Of a stretch of 64,000 nucleotides of DNA, positions 10,411 through 22,809 are shown piece by piece. Location: assembly GCA_037576215.1 (NCBI GenBank), contig JBANDB010000020.1, forward strand, positions 620,001-684,000, read 5' to 3'. The position numbers and the translations under genes are program-made. Numbering within the stretch: the stretch's first letter is position 1; each line of letters begins with the position of its first letter. Under the pieces are notes generated by a model. It made no database searches. It saw only the letters and a program-made list of their open reading frames with translations, and was not told the DNA's origin. This DNA is from Armillaria gallica. Taxonomy: Eukaryota; Basidiomycota; Agaricomycetes; Agaricales; Physalacriaceae.

Positions 10411-12274
10411 GATTCTTGTAGAACAGGCTGTTGATGGCAAATCTTTCTGGATGGCGAACTGGGCTCCCGCTGTAATAGGATTATAATCAAATTTATTTGA
10501 AGAAAAAAAAAACATAGGACTCGGACCTGCCATGCGGATGTGCTGGCCCTCTCCAACTAGTTTGAGGTAGAACATTGTCGTTGCATTTTATCATTCCAAT
10601 AACTAATAAGATAGTTGCGGAGCAACAAAAACAAGATATCGTGAAAGGTTCAGATACCAGCCCGGTTGTTGTAGGACCATCTTGCTGTGATATTTCGGCC
10701 CGGATCATAGCAAGCACCCACACTCGCCAGACTCACCGTCGGGATTGGTAAGTATTACTCAGCTATGTTTCTTTTCTCTGCGCGAAATTTCTAGTAGTTT
10801 CTTTTAAATTAGTATATAAAGCTCTATGTAGAGCGGGACCCCTTGTGCATTTGCCTTCCAAGGGTTCCCTGTCACTTAATAATTCACCCCTTAATCAACA
10901 CTTGCTTGTTTTTACTTACGCCTTCCACTCTCAAATGTGCTTGCAACATGTATGCAAAGCTTAGCTAGCACCCTTTGTTGATCATTGGAAGGGTGTATAC
11001 TGGGCTAGCGCAACATCTGAACTCCTTTCTGCTCAAGCGGAAAATGTCTCAGAATGTTCGTTCGCTATCCCACACCTGGATCACCCCTCGCTGCCATGCT
11101 TTCGCATCTATTGCATTAACAAGCACTGCAGAATGCTCTTTGCTTTGTTTCATGCCTGTACGAGGTCCCTGTGACCATAGCTCAAGGAGTCTTCTCCCGC
11201 TACTTCCAGTGACCGCACAGTCTGACATCATCGCCCTCTCGTCCCTCACCAATGGCCTCTCTACCGTTTTTGCAGAGTCATGGCAGAGGATGAGCCTCGC
11301 ACGTTGCTCGAATGCCGCGCTAACGGCAGACTCTCATCGACATTGTTGTTTCATTCATGACATCACTGCGTTTATCCCAGAAATCACTGATCTCTGGTCC
11401 TCTCCTTGCTCCCTGATTGAACGATTGCGGTTTCTGCTCAGGGTATCTGATGTAGAGAGAGTTTACTCACAAACTTTATACATGATGTCTTGGCTATTGA
11501 CAATGACGTACCTGTGTATGTAGCGCCTTTAGCATTATGGACAGATGATAGCCCTGTAATACAGGAGCAACGCACTCACATATGTATATAAAAGTCCCTG
11601 CAGAGTCATCCAACTCCGTGAGATGCGCTTGGTCTAGACAGCCAATGCGATGTTCACAGCGGCAGGGGTTCTTCGTGGTCTGCGATGTTGCCTTGTTTGT
11701 CAACAACGGCGCAGAAAACATTGGCTGTTCCCTTAATAGGGACCGCTTGCCAGTGCAACTACTACTACTACTACTACTACTTGCTTTGTTCGGTACATCT
11801 AGGATTAGGGTTTATTAGCGATGGGAACATAGAGAGGGGGAAGACGGGGCAAGAAGAATTAGGCATGGTAGCGTGGAGCGTGGCTCTGCACACCCGCCAC
11901 AGGGGCCGATCAAATATCCTTCGAGCATGTCTCGACGCGTCCATTCTCCTTTGTTGCTGTCCCTCTCTGGATCATATTCAGTATATGTAGCCAATGAAAT
12001 ACTCCAGATTTCTGTCTTGTCATGTCCAGGCTTGAAGAATTTTATGGCCATTGACAGCATCACCACTGAATCAAACGATTTCTTGGGTGTGTCAACGGTG
12101 TGAAAAGACCATAAAGGTAGTTTCTTAAGCGAGAAGTTGTAAGATACAGGGGTTGCCTATCACTGAAGATAGAGCGAGGAGAAGGCATTCAGTATGAAGA
12201 ATGTCAGAAAAACTCCACGGAAAGGTGCTGATTCGTTGTGAGTGTACAATACTAACATATTTAAAATATGAATG
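10411..12274. other. No confident gene; one unassigned open frame
   Basis: A TATATAAAG motif at ~10812 precedes a 182-codon open frame at 10975-11523 (+) that has no normal start codon at its head, no recognisable domain and no splice context. I leave it uncalled. The rest holds only short shadow frames and the trinucleotide run at 11758. Confidence 0.45.
11758..11780 (+). repeat. (ACT)n microsatellite
   Basis: Seven perfect ACT units plus two bases are followed by TTGCTTTG. It makes a spurious poly-Tyr frame. Confidence 0.95.
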
Positions 12275-12380
12275 CAATGTATCAAAAAAAGAAGAGCTAA
12301 ATGCGACTGCTTTATCGTTTTCACAGGCAGTGCTGCCTACTCCATTAGAGAACAGCCTTCTAACAGAGGTAGGCAACATG
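12275..12380 (-). pseudogene. Fungalysin propeptide scrap
   Basis: The minus strand reads NGVGSTACENDKAVAFSSSF. This lines up with the FTP-propeptide block of the two full fungalysins here ([22 protein letters not shown] on minus at ~20.3 kb, and the equivalent in the plus-strand gene, which is split by an intron). Only about 30 residues are recognisable, the remainder is unrelated, and no catalytic domain follows. It is a decayed N-terminal fragment. It cannot belong to the C-terminal scrap at 14860-15145, because the order would be wrong for a minus-strand gene. Confidence 0.6.
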
Positions 12381-12599
12381 TTGTGATGGTGTTATCGAAC
12401 CTGAACCAAGTCCGAACACAAGCTGATGCCAAGCTGATCAATTCAATATTGTCTGGGTCAGCGTTTTACTTCGGCCCGAACGCTCTGAATGATCTTTTGC
12501 TCTACCACCACACTCATCGAGCTCCTCGCCAAGATGCCAGAAATCCCCGACTCTCTGTCTTGACTTGCTCTACTTGTTCGACATGCTGCTCCTACTGCC

Positions 12600-13575
12600 T
12601 AGTCTGACCAGGGTTCTGTCCTGGTTCGGGCACATTTACTCGGGGTTTGCCTCCCGCCCCCCTGAACCTTGAACCTGAACCTCAGGTTCAGGTCCAAGAG
12701 GTTTGAACCGGGTTCAGCGAAATTTTTCTCCTCGATGTGTTTCTGTGCTTTGAATATGGTAGTCCATGGGACAGGTAATTGCGGGGATGACGGACGGATT
12801 GACACGCGCATGCGCAACTGGGAGTACTGGGAGTCGGTGAAGATGGGGATCTATGGTGAATGATAGAATTATATACATATAATACACTATGAGTCAATAA
12901 ATATACTGTTTCTCTCTGTCAAACTGAAAATTGGCATCGATAATCTATATTGATAGTGTGAGCCTTGAGAAAACAATAAAGAACAAGATCACACACCAAA
13001 CAATGAGTGCGGCACACTGCAGTGCAGCACAATCATCTACTCTCTCAACGATACTGTGCTATGCCCCTAGGTGAGCATGCAAGTCAACCAAACAACGGGG
13101 CACCAGGGCCTTGTGGAGATGACATGGGTGAGATTGGGGAATCAGGGAGATTTAAAAGGTGGCGAAGAGGAAGGATGTCAGCAGAGGAAAGAGGTAAGAT
13201 AGCTAGTAAACGCATCTTGGATAACGCAGTGACCCAGACTCAACCCAGACTCACAACAAACTCAGTACAGTACTACACCCAGTGAGCACAAAAGTCAATG
13301 GAGTGTGACTTAGAATTTGAAATTTGGAGCTTTCAAGCTCGGTGAGATGTCTTGGACATAGAAAAGGTTGACCAGGGTGCTGGAAATGAGAGTAGTGGTG
13401 AGCACAGGCAGCTCAACGAAGGTGCCATTGAAGTCACAAGTCAAGAGGTAAAAAAGATCGTCATGTAACCCCCAAGGTTCATGTGGTTCGGACCGGGTCT
13501 GAACCTCGAACCTGGACCCAGGTGGCTGTGCTGAACCTGGACCTGGACCTGCAGGTTCGGACTGCGGCCAGACTA
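12600..13575. mobile_element. hAT-like non-autonomous DNA transposon (976 bp)
   Basis: The termini are inverted: left TAGTCTGACC, right GGCCAGACTA. They are flanked by an 8-bp near-perfect target duplication, CTACTGCC (12592-12599) and CTGCTGCC (13576-13583). Both ends are rich in short GGTTC/GAACC repeats: a hairpin TTGAACCTGAACCT.AGGTTCAGGTCCAA at ~12667-12699, and GAACCTGGACC repeats at ~13500-13560. No transposase fits inside. An 8-bp duplication with repeat-rich subterminal regions points to the hAT superfamily. The family call is inference; the termini and duplications are directly visible. Confidence 0.65.
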
Positions 13576-13583
13576 CTGCTGCC

Positions 13584-14859
13584 CCCCTCACTGTTTACTC
13601 ACGGATTGGTCACTTCCAGCCTCTGGGAGTTATGGCTAGTAGGCATCGGGGCATCTTGGTTCTTATAGCGATGCAATGATGACCAAATATTTTAGTGGAG
13701 CCTGTATTTTCTCAGTCTTGTGTGAATCTCCGATGTCTTCCTCTTGTACCAGATTTTAACTTACTTTGTAGGTTCACCTGGAACAGTATGCACTCTTGGC
13801 TGCTGATGATTGAAGGTCGTTTACTGTGAACTTGAACACCCAGATGCATTAAGCGATCTGGCAAACTTTTATTTGAAGGAGTAGCTTTCAGTGCTTCAAC
13901 ACCCGGAGTCCCAGACGACGCCGCTCTACCAGCCTGCCACCGGCCACCAGCTTCCGGTCACCTTTCCAGAACACGCTGCTGTGCACAACGCACCAGTATC
14001 TCTAGCGGCAATCTCAGCAGAGCGTCACATCACCATCACCTTTGTGCTCGTTGCATGCTTCCTTGTTGTTCCCACCACCTATCTCCCTTCTATCGTCGCA
14101 CTATTCTAAGTTAACTGTGGTTCCTGTGTCTGGTGCCCGAACCCGAAGAAGAGGACGAAGGTATGAGGGAGACGAGTTTCAAACTGCACACTGCAAGCTT
14201 CAGCGATGTGCCAATAGTATGTACCGAATGGTGCCATACTGGGTCCCATTTGAATGCATATCGACATATGGAAAATGCGGACCGGGAGCCAAAGAGAGGG
14301 CGCACCAAATAATATGAGGAAGGGAGTATACAGATGTCCATGCTGGGATTACATATCGGAAATCTGCCCAAAATAGCCAGGAGGCAACTATTGCCGATGA
14401 GCATGGTTCGTCCATTTCATTGTACCATACCATCCTGAGTTTGAGTCTTAAAAATGTCTCTACCCCAACTTAGCTCTTCTTATAGTGCGTTCAGAGCTTA
14501 CCTTTGTGTTAAAGGTATGATGAGACGAACAGGCTACATTGAATATTGTAAGACGGACCGGGACAAATACTTTTGTTTTGCCCAGATTCTACAGGGCGAT
14601 CGCATACAACATGATAAGGGCAACATCATTGCCTCTCATTGAAGCGTTCAATGATCGTGGTGGCAGTTCGGTGTTCGATTCCCTGCATCCGAGTCAGTAT
14701 GAATACATGCAACAATACTTTCTGTCTTCCCAAAAATACTCACTGGCACAGCGCGACTTGGAGAGAAACAACAAGACGACACATCTTGAGGTCAAGAGAA
14801 GTGATGCATGATCACAGGTAGGTATCTGTTGTACTTTGAATATGGTGTAAGGGCTCCTT
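13584..14859. other. No supported gene
   Basis: Frames at 13891-14109 (ending in a hydrophobic segment) and 14454-14811 have ATG starts but no domain, promoter or splice support. They are not called. Confidence 0.45.
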
Positions 14860-15145
14860 TAGATTGTGGCAGCCTTCCATGACATCCATTGCCGCTGAAG
14901 GGAATATGTGCACCTCGAGGAAAATAGTGTAGTCGGCATGGAGCGTGTTTTCCTATACGTATCCTTTGGTATTAAGCGAGGCATGTTGCTGGTGACTGTG
15001 TGAGATACTTACTGTGAATCTCATAGAGCTGCTGGACGAGGAAGTACCAGAGAGGGCCGACAGAAACATCACTAGAGTAAGGGTGTGTTGGATATCCGTG
15101 CTACTGGAGCTAGACAATTGAGTACTTGCATTCTTTACATCCAAT
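14860..15145 (-). pseudogene. Fungalysin C-terminal scrap
   Basis: Nucleotide similarity to the minus-strand fungalysin at ~18760-19010 is clear. Shared strings include GTGCACCTCGA, TGGAGC.TGTTT and ACTGTGAA.CTC.T.GAGCTGCTG, followed by AGTACC.GAGAGG and the intron between them. The coding frame is broken and the zinc-binding region is absent. It is a dead fragment of the region encoding the post-HEXXH part of the enzyme. Confidence 0.65.
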
Positions 15146-15499
15146 ATTGGTGTTTATTAGCTGCAGGGATGTGGACAGGAGGAAATGAATACTTAGAGAG
15201 AGAGTGCCATATACAGGGTAGGAACACCGACTTCTGCTGCCAGTAGGCATCACCTGCGAGTCATCCATTCATATACAAGGACATGATTCTTAAGCGCTCC
15301 ATCACGTTGGGGGCTCAACTTTTTGCAGTCCACATTTGGTCCACATCGTAGGTACCTTAAATGGGGATACTATAAAAGAGTCGGAATTATAACGCATTAT
15401 ATTGCTGAATAAGGTATTTGCACAATGTCCGACAGTAACGGTTTTCCGACTCCAGTTCAGTGACCGGATCGGATGCTGCAGTAGCAGTTGGCTTAAAGA

Positions 15500-15506
15500 T
15501 ATAAAA
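15500..15506 (+). promoter_or_regulatory. TATA box of the metacaspase gene
   Basis: TATAAAA lies 109 nt before the chosen ATG at 15615. A pyrimidine/CA-rich tract with likely start sites (CTTTCATTGCGATC) follows 25-40 nt downstream. Confidence 0.5.
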
Positions 15507-15614
15507 TGCTTCCATAGCGTTCCTCCACTCTTTCATTGCGATCATCATCGCTAAGCTCAATTCTTATTCCACTGCTAAGGTCTGCGCAACTCCTACGCCA
15601 AACTGTGCCCCGAG

Positions 15615-16661
15615 ATGACCTTTCGGCATTTGCCGCCTACGCATGACCGCGTGTCACGTGGTTGCCTAACACTGGCTGACCCGGTCCCAAGGCCTTCAAG
15701 TGTCAGTGTCAGCCACAGTCGTCGTACCCCGTAATACTAATTGATCACATTTTAGGCCCCACACCGTGTCGACGCCTCTAAATTCTGGGCTGTACTCGTT
15801 GGTATCAATGAGTATGCATCTTATCCGCTGCGTGGTTGCGTGTCAGACGCACGGTTGATTGAGAGGTACTTGATCGAGAACCTCGGCGTGCCCAGCGATC
15901 GTATCCAGCTCCTTGTCGGATCCAAGGAGAGCACATCCCCCCGCGATCCGATGTACCCCTCTCGTGCCCACATCGTCGGTGCCCTTCTCAGTCTCGTTAC
16001 CAACCCCAAGATCTCGCACGGCGACAACATTATCATCTACTACGCTGGACACGGCTCACGCTACCCATTAACGGAGGATGACGAAGATGACGAGACCGAG
16101 TACATCGAAGCGCTCTGCCCCATCGATCGTGACACTCTTGGTGAAAACGGAAAACCTGTCCCGGACATCAGCGACCGGGAATTTAACACCATCTTATCCT
16201 TAATCTCTCGAGCGAAGGGTCATTGCATCACTGTCATTCTTGACTGTTGTCACTCGGGTGGTGTCAGCCGAAGCCTACCAGAGCCAGAAGCACGTACTTC
16301 TCCCCCGATGGCACGCGCGACATTTCAGGACATGCTCGTCGCTGGGGACAAGGGTTTAAAGCATTATCCTGGATATCGCTCCATTCTATCGATGGATTGG
16401 TACCCAGACATGAACTCCCATGTCGTCCTGGCGGCGTGTAAGCATGACCAGTATGCAAAGGAGAAGAAAGTGAAAAAGGCAGATGGCACGGCGGGGTATA
16501 TTGGCATCTTCACGGACTTGCTCGTGCGTTTCCTCCGCTCTGGCTACTGGAAGAAAGAGACGACATATGCTGAACTTGTCCATTGTTTGGATAAGTTGCG
16601 TTACCAAACGCCCGTCGTTGCTGGAAAATACAAAGATGCACGTCTCTGGTACCGGGATTAA
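15615..16661 (+). CDS. Metacaspase-like cysteine peptidase (C14)
   Basis: The product is a caspase-fold cysteine peptidase; metacaspases cleave after Arg/Lys and act in stress responses and programmed death in fungi. The large exon 15756-16661 gives KFWAVLVGINEYASYPLRGC at the start of the p20 domain, the catalytic His in IIYYAGHGSR (about residue 128) and the catalytic Cys in ILDCCHSGG (about residue 194). It ends in LWYRD. The acidic insert TEDDEDDETEYIEALCPIDR lies between the two motifs. The start is inferred: ATG 15615, short exon to 15701, 54-nt intron (GTCAGT...TTTTAG) in phase 0, giving ~330 residues. No long Pro/Gln-rich prodomain is present. A diverged dead copy lies at 3925-4804. 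Codon use is GC-richer than in that copy. N-terminal exon uncertain; catalytic exon firm. Confidence 0.88.
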
Positions 16662-18507
16662 TGGTATCATCAACTGTTTGATTTGTCTTGCTTTGTTAAT
16701 GTTTTCGTTTGCTTTCTTTATGTTTTCTGTTCCGCAATGTAGATAGGATCTAAGTCATAAAGGGAGTCGCAATTATCACCGTCGTATTTTCTCATGTATT
16801 TTTTTAAGTGTATGCCATGACCGCAGCCGCTTGACCACTACAAAAGCACATAAGCAGTGAACACCGGTCTTCATTTTTAGCGAGAGCAGCGCAAAGGCGG
16901 TAACAGAGTAGGACCTGCATGGGTGCGTTCTTAGGGATTTAGTGAGCAAGATTGGAAGAATAAAGTCGTTCCCTCAGTAGCGCACATCGGACCTCCTCAG
17001 GCTTTTCTTCATCGCCTGTATCTCAATCACATCGTCTCTAGTGACAAGCACGGTGAGACAAAATCTCGACCGTTCCCATGCGGATACAGATCTCAAGCTC
17101 AAGGTAGGTAGGTAGGTAGGTAGTATTACACGGCAGTGTCCACACAGTGAACGCCGGTTCCAGGCATTACGTACACTGTGATGGCGATCGGTACTACGAG
17201 TACAAACTACGATGTACACGACCACCATCACCTGCACGACACCCAGGCCTAACGTCCCGCACCTGGGCCAAGCACACTCACGCTACCGTCGAGCAGAAGC
17301 ACCCAGGAACAGTAAGCCAGGCGAAGAGGATAACGGAAGATCACAATTAAGTGGTGTTTACGGTGGATTTCCGCTCGCTTGACGAATCATCAGTACTCTG
17401 GCCATCAACACCACGGGAATTCGATCAAATTGATTGTGAGTGTTCTTATGGGATCGCCATATTTCTCGTCTTCACGAGACGACGAATCGTTTCTGGATCG
17501 GCGGTTCCCGAGGGACCTGTACAGTTCCAACACAGCCACCGATAATTTTGTTGTGGGGGAAGTCTGAGAGAATGGGACTCGTCCAACTATCCGTACAATT
17601 CTTGAGACACAGGAGCGTCGTGGGCAACTTCGCTGCGATTTTGCAAGCGGGCCTCATGCGCGGAACTCGTTTTAATAATTTAGAGACGATTTTGGGTTCT
17701 ATCTGTTCCCCCAGGCGTCTATCCAGAGCTAGTAGATAGATAGAGCCGTTGTAGTGTGAGCAGGATCCCAGTAGGGCCCTAGAAGTGTAGAATCAAAGAG
17801 GCGAGCAATTCGTGATGGTGGTAGTCATTGTCAAGCCTAACACGCGAAGCTCTTCATTTCGGATAGCTCATACATGAGTGCACATAGACTTTTACGTAGT
17901 AAAACAGATAAAGATGAGTATCCTGAGATTCGGCAAAATGTATCCATTGGTGAGGAACAATGCTCGCCTCCCTGAGCTGGTCAGCTATTCCATGAATTTG
18001 TATCACAATGGAGGAATATCTCTTCACTGCGTCGGCTTCTGTGACCCGTGAGCTACTGGAAATCTATCATGCCTCGAACCTTGGTGTAACGGCCACTTTC
18101 TGATTTCGTTCTGAGAGCAACCGATTTTGCAATGTCGTGTTATTAGCTTACCTTTTCTTTGGAGTGTGTCAAGAGAAGAAATTACGGCCATAAGCTGATC
18201 GTAAGGTTGGACTTAGTTCATTTGCTAATTCTGCAAGGCATTTACCTACTTTGACTTTAGTACGAACGCATGAAAGGTGTTTGTCTTCGGGTATGGTGTA
18301 ACCGTGAGCAAAGACACCGAATCCTCTTACGGAAATAAATCCAACTTCCACTCAGTGTACTTTTCTGAACATGTGCATTACGCTCCAGAGTCCACGAAAC
18401 TGTAGGTTCCGCAATGGCTTGAAGAACAAAGCACAGTGTTTCTTGTGGATACGATAGCGAGAGGCGATGCGGTAATAAATAGTATGTAGCTGGCATTGTG
18501 ATTCTAT
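16662..18507. other. Intergenic; no supported gene
   Basis: This region lies between the metacaspase and the fungalysin 3' ends. The only feature seen is a GGTA microsatellite at 17103-17123. Frames at 17351-17739 overlap on both strands without domain support. Confidence 0.5.
17103..17123 (+). repeat. (GGTA)n microsatellite
   Basis: Five tandem GGTA units are followed by G. Confidence 0.95.
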
Positions 18508-20778
18508 TCAACATTCACTTGGAACGCTCGTATCGTCCACATAGTTCGCAGCATTCATGCCTAAACCGCGACTTGCGAAAGCATTCCATAAGGTACACGC
18601 ATTAGCCCCGTCGTACCGGTTCTGATCGGCTTGTATCCACGCGTCTCGAGCGTTTGGTACTGCAGCACGTTCATCAGCCAGGTGACACGGGAAGGCTATT
18701 ATCGATACTCACGCGTGGGGTTACATGGCTGGAGAGAAAGCGCGTCGATGAATAGATGGAGCCAGACGATGTTGCCTTCTGTGCCCGAGGGGTCGTCCAT
18801 CGCTGTTGAAGAGAACCCGTGCACCTCGACGAGTGCCGCGTAGACGTTGTGGAGCATGTTTGCCCATACTTCGCCGATATCTGTTGGGGTCAGGGACCAG
18901 TCGACGTAGGTGAGAATGAGTGCTTACCGTGAACCTCGTGGAGCTGCTGAATGGAGGAGTACCGGAGAGGATTGACGGACGCGTTGGTTGAGTAAGGATG
19001 GGTCCGGATGCCGGCGGGGTTATTGAATACCCAGGTTGCTAGAGCATAGTCTGGGACGGTGGAATCCTTGTGTTCCGTCCATCTGGCATTAGGGTTTGTT
19101 AGCTATGATACATGAGAGAAGGACCATACGTACTCTGCCATAGCGTCTGACCAGCCTATAGGAAATGGTCGTTAGAGTAGAATGATGGACAAAGAGAGTG
19201 TGGCTACCTTCGCCCATTCCTCCAGCTTCTAATGTCTGTAGGCATCGCCCAGTCCCCCCGCCGGTCAGGCGGTTGGTGATTCCATGGGTGAATTCGTGGA
19301 CGATGATGTCATTCTGGAGTGCTCCATCGCGATTCGGGGTCGTAAGAGTCCATATGTACATCCTACAGGTCCCGGATTGACCACTACATTCATAGTCAGA
19401 TATAAGTATTCACATCTTGAGAACGAACATACTCGGGTGGTGTAGCAAAATTCGCGTTATTCGTTCCGCCCAAATCCTGCACGCTCATAAGTACGCGATC
19501 ACCTTCTGCCCCTCCCTTTCCAAAGTTTGAGTTTTGGAAATTGTAGGACGTTTCTGTCCAGCCGTATTTATACGCGTAGTCATGAACTTTGTTGATGATG
19601 TAGAAGGCATTGGTGCGCGCTGCATCGATGTTGGATCCGCCGGTGGGACCGATGGTGGTGTCGTAGGGATAGTCGAAGGTGTCGGCAGAGGATTGGGATG
19701 TCGTTGCGGATTGGGAGGATTTGTAGGCGATGACGTTGTTGCCGCTACGTGGAGATCAGAAGACGGACGATGATGTGCGGCGAGGGACGTACGCGGTTTG
19801 GTTGCTCGCTACCCAACCTGAAGCGGATGAAGCAATGTCTTCGGGGTCTACGAGTGTTTCTTCGCCTTCGGTGACGGCATCTTTGGTTATCGGTACCACG
19901 GTGAACTATTGATGTCGCATCAATTTCGTGTAAGGTAGTAGGACGTTGGCTGTACCGTCGCTTCCGCCACAAAGTCCGTCACTGAGAGAATCTCACCCGA
20001 ATGGGCATCAACGAATGCCTCGTACCACGCGTTGGTGTCATCGTTTTGCACTTGAATGACGTATGTGAGGGCTACGGATCCGTCGGGCCGGGCTAGATAC
20101 TCGAGAGACGTTATGCCGTTGTGGGTTCCTAGGAGCGTGTCTTCGACTTTGCTGATGAGAGAGCTGTCGAGATAGATACTGGGTGTGGAGAGCGCGATGT
20201 TTGCTACGAGGGAGATTAGATGAGGACTGGAAGGATTTTGTTGAAAGCCCTTACAGGTATCGACAAAGGAGGAGCCAAATGCGATAGCCTTTCCATTCTT
20301 GAACGCAGCGTTGGCCACTGCGTTGGCGAAAGGAACACCATCCTACCGGGGTCCCGATTAGATAGAAGCAAATTCAGAAAAAAAAGACGGAAATACGTGG
20401 TATTGCTTGACATAGGAATAGCTCATGCTATCAACTGAATGTCCCGATCTATAACCAACGGAGGATGTGTTGACACCAAGTTCAGACGCGATGAATGAGA
20501 CAGCTGATGACTCGAACGATTCCGCCTTGAACGAGGTTGCGTGTGATGTCTCTTTACCGGAACCATATGTCTATCCGAATGATCAGATTAGTTTGGAAGA
20601 ATGATTTTCTACGTACCGTATATGTTGACTTGGGATGATACGTTTCCACCTTCAGATCACGTCCGATGGTCCTGACGCGATGCGTTGCGTGCTTCGAGGA
20701 GGTGGGCCATGGCACCGCGTTAACCAAGGTCGAAGCACAAACAACGGCAACTAGGACTGAGGTGTTGAACGCGACCAT
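18508..20778 (-). CDS. Fungalysin, secreted M36 metalloprotease (copy 1)
   Basis: This is a zinc endopeptidase secreted as a zymogen for extracellular protein breakdown. The start is the ATG at 20778, giving a signal peptide [22 protein letters not shown] more upstream in-frame TTG is not a start. The FTP propeptide follows ([57 protein letters not shown]). The M36 domain reads [20 protein letters not shown], then the zinc site [18 protein letters not shown] with the third ligand Glu in [14 protein letters not shown]. Later come [12 protein letters not shown] and a C-terminal [20 protein letters not shown] ending at the stop 18508-18510. About a dozen 45-60-nt introns interrupt it. All key residues are present and no disabling lesion was noticed. 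It is transcribed divergently from a sister gene at 22810, ~2 kb away. Confidence 0.92.
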
Positions 20779-22809
20779 TTTCCTCGTAGGAGCCAAGACT
20801 AAGAAAGGCGAGCCCAGGAGGACGATGTATCATATGGCGACACGGGGCATCTTTAAGGCAGAGTAAAATGAATGGCTAACTGAGGATAGGATGATCGCAT
20901 GGTCCTCAGCATTGGTGGAGAGAGGGAGTACATGCGGGTATCCATATCACATGGATACGATATTACATGTTTGATGGTAAAGAAGCAAGGGCAACCCAGG
21001 AATTGATAGGTGAGAAGCACCAGGCAATGAAATCCCCGAACGTTGGCACGAGCCTATCCACTGAAGATATTCGTCTCGAAGTGAATGTAGATGCAGTTTC
21101 GCAGCCAAGGTAACTCAAGGCGATGCCTATGCGATGCGCCCTGTTAACGATGCAAAGGACTGCATAAGCGGAACACATTGGAGCGTGATCTCGGCCAGAA
21201 GATTGCGAGAGGGGAGCCCGGGAGCACAAAGGTATGGGGGTATCGGGTTTGAATTCGAATGAGAAACGAGCGAGGCTGCAAGAAAAGGGAGACGTCGTCG
21301 TGGGACTGAGAAATTAGAATCTGATCGTTGATGATCGAATCATCGATCGGCAAAGCGGCCGAAAGTTTGTTCGTGTTTTGCTTAGCCTTTCGCTCTACCA
21401 CCACCCACCCAGGAAAGCTGTCACCCCATATGCTGATTGAGCTTTGCTAGCGTTGGTCAGACTGCCAGAAATCGCTCGAAAGAGCTTACTCCTAATCAAT
21501 GGAAGGCCCGGGAATCTACTCGGAAATGGGCCGATTTTGCTTTACAGCCTAGTGCCAACCCGGTGCAATATATTACCTTACTTGCTCAAAACGTCGTCCT
21601 CTCTTTCGCGTGGTCTATTCAGTACTCCACTGGTTCTCATTCTCTTCGAATATTGTACAATTCGACGCTTTGGGAGCATGCAAGGCTCTTCCGGTTTATA
21701 GTGCCAGATAACGACCTAGGAAGGTTCCTGTGTTGCATGGAGGGCCGCTTAGAGAAGCGTGGCTTAGGGAGTCACTGGGGTCTCATCCAAGCCTGTAAGC
21801 GTGCTCTGTAATATTCGTTGCTGATGTTTTGCTCACGGTGACTAACAGTTGTCAGGCGGAATGACATCTTCCTGAAATCATACCGCCACACTTTCTGATG
21901 TATCAAGTGGTATACAATTCAGGTAAGCGCTCTTCTTCTGGACGCAAATCGTGATACCGGACTTCAAATCCTAGGTCGAGAGGTGGATATTTGAATGCCG
22001 AGCGTGTTGCAGCTTCTATCCAGAACTGCATAGTCAGTCATATCGTCCGCCTGTCTCGCCACACCGCCCAACAGTTCTATCTTTCCTTCACAGATGTCGA
22101 GGATCGAAACGATTGCTGACGCATTCCGGCACGAATACGGCGTCATAGCTTTGTGTGACATTTCGGACATACGGAGTTGTGCTTGATCCCTGATCGACGC
22201 CGAACCATGCGAGTGCCCCCTTGTAGCCTCGAGGGACCGACTGCCAAGCTTTTAAGATCATCAGCCATCAGTACTTGTCTCTGTCTGAATGGCGTAATCT
22301 GATGTCCCGGATTATGCGAAATAGACGCGTTAGTATTTCGTGGGATCTTTGAGATATATTGAGTACCGCGATCCATGTTGATAACGGTCATCAGGCATTG
22401 TACCATACACGTACGTCCTTATCTCAATGTGGTTTTACATGCTCTCACATATTATCAGAGCTTCGGGTGACCTCTTATCAAGGATCTGCTACTGCCCTCG
22501 TGCTCTAGATGCTGAAAGCCTTTCTCACACTTCCATTTGTCTTGCTAACTGTCTTCCTCATGATCGAAAAACGGAGAAATTCCATGGTCCGCGACTCCCG
22601 ACTGCTATGTCGATCTCACACCGGGGCTTCTTAGCCTAGCCAAGACCTTCAGCCGTGAGTTTCCCGCACATGAAAGGTATTTTGCGTTCCCATAGTTATC
22701 CGCACTGTCATAACGTTGCATGTGCAGGTCTATGCCTTGTATGGCCGGATAATATAGGATAAAAGGGCGAATGAAAGGAAGAGGAATCACCCCGGTCGAG
22801 CTTCAAGCA
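20779..22809. other. Shared upstream region of two divergent fungalysins
   Basis: This 2-kb spacer should contain both promoters. A 124-codon plus-strand frame at 21437-21811 starts with TTG and has no domain; I do not call it. No clear TATA or operator was fixed. Confidence 0.5.

Noticed and set aside
10975..11523. 182-codon plus-strand open frame
   Set aside because: It begins at TTG, has no recognisable domain or secretion signal, and overlaps long frames on the other strand.
11745..11818. Poly-tyrosine protein frame
   Set aside because: It is produced by an (ACT)n microsatellite.
17103..17123. CRISPR-like or regulatory repeat
   Set aside because: It is a simple GGTA microsatellite; no spaced repeats of CRISPR type occur, and the sequence is eukaryotic.
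21437..21811. Gene in the spacer between the fungalysins
   Set aside because: The frame has no ATG near its start, no domain, and a second overlapping frame of similar length.
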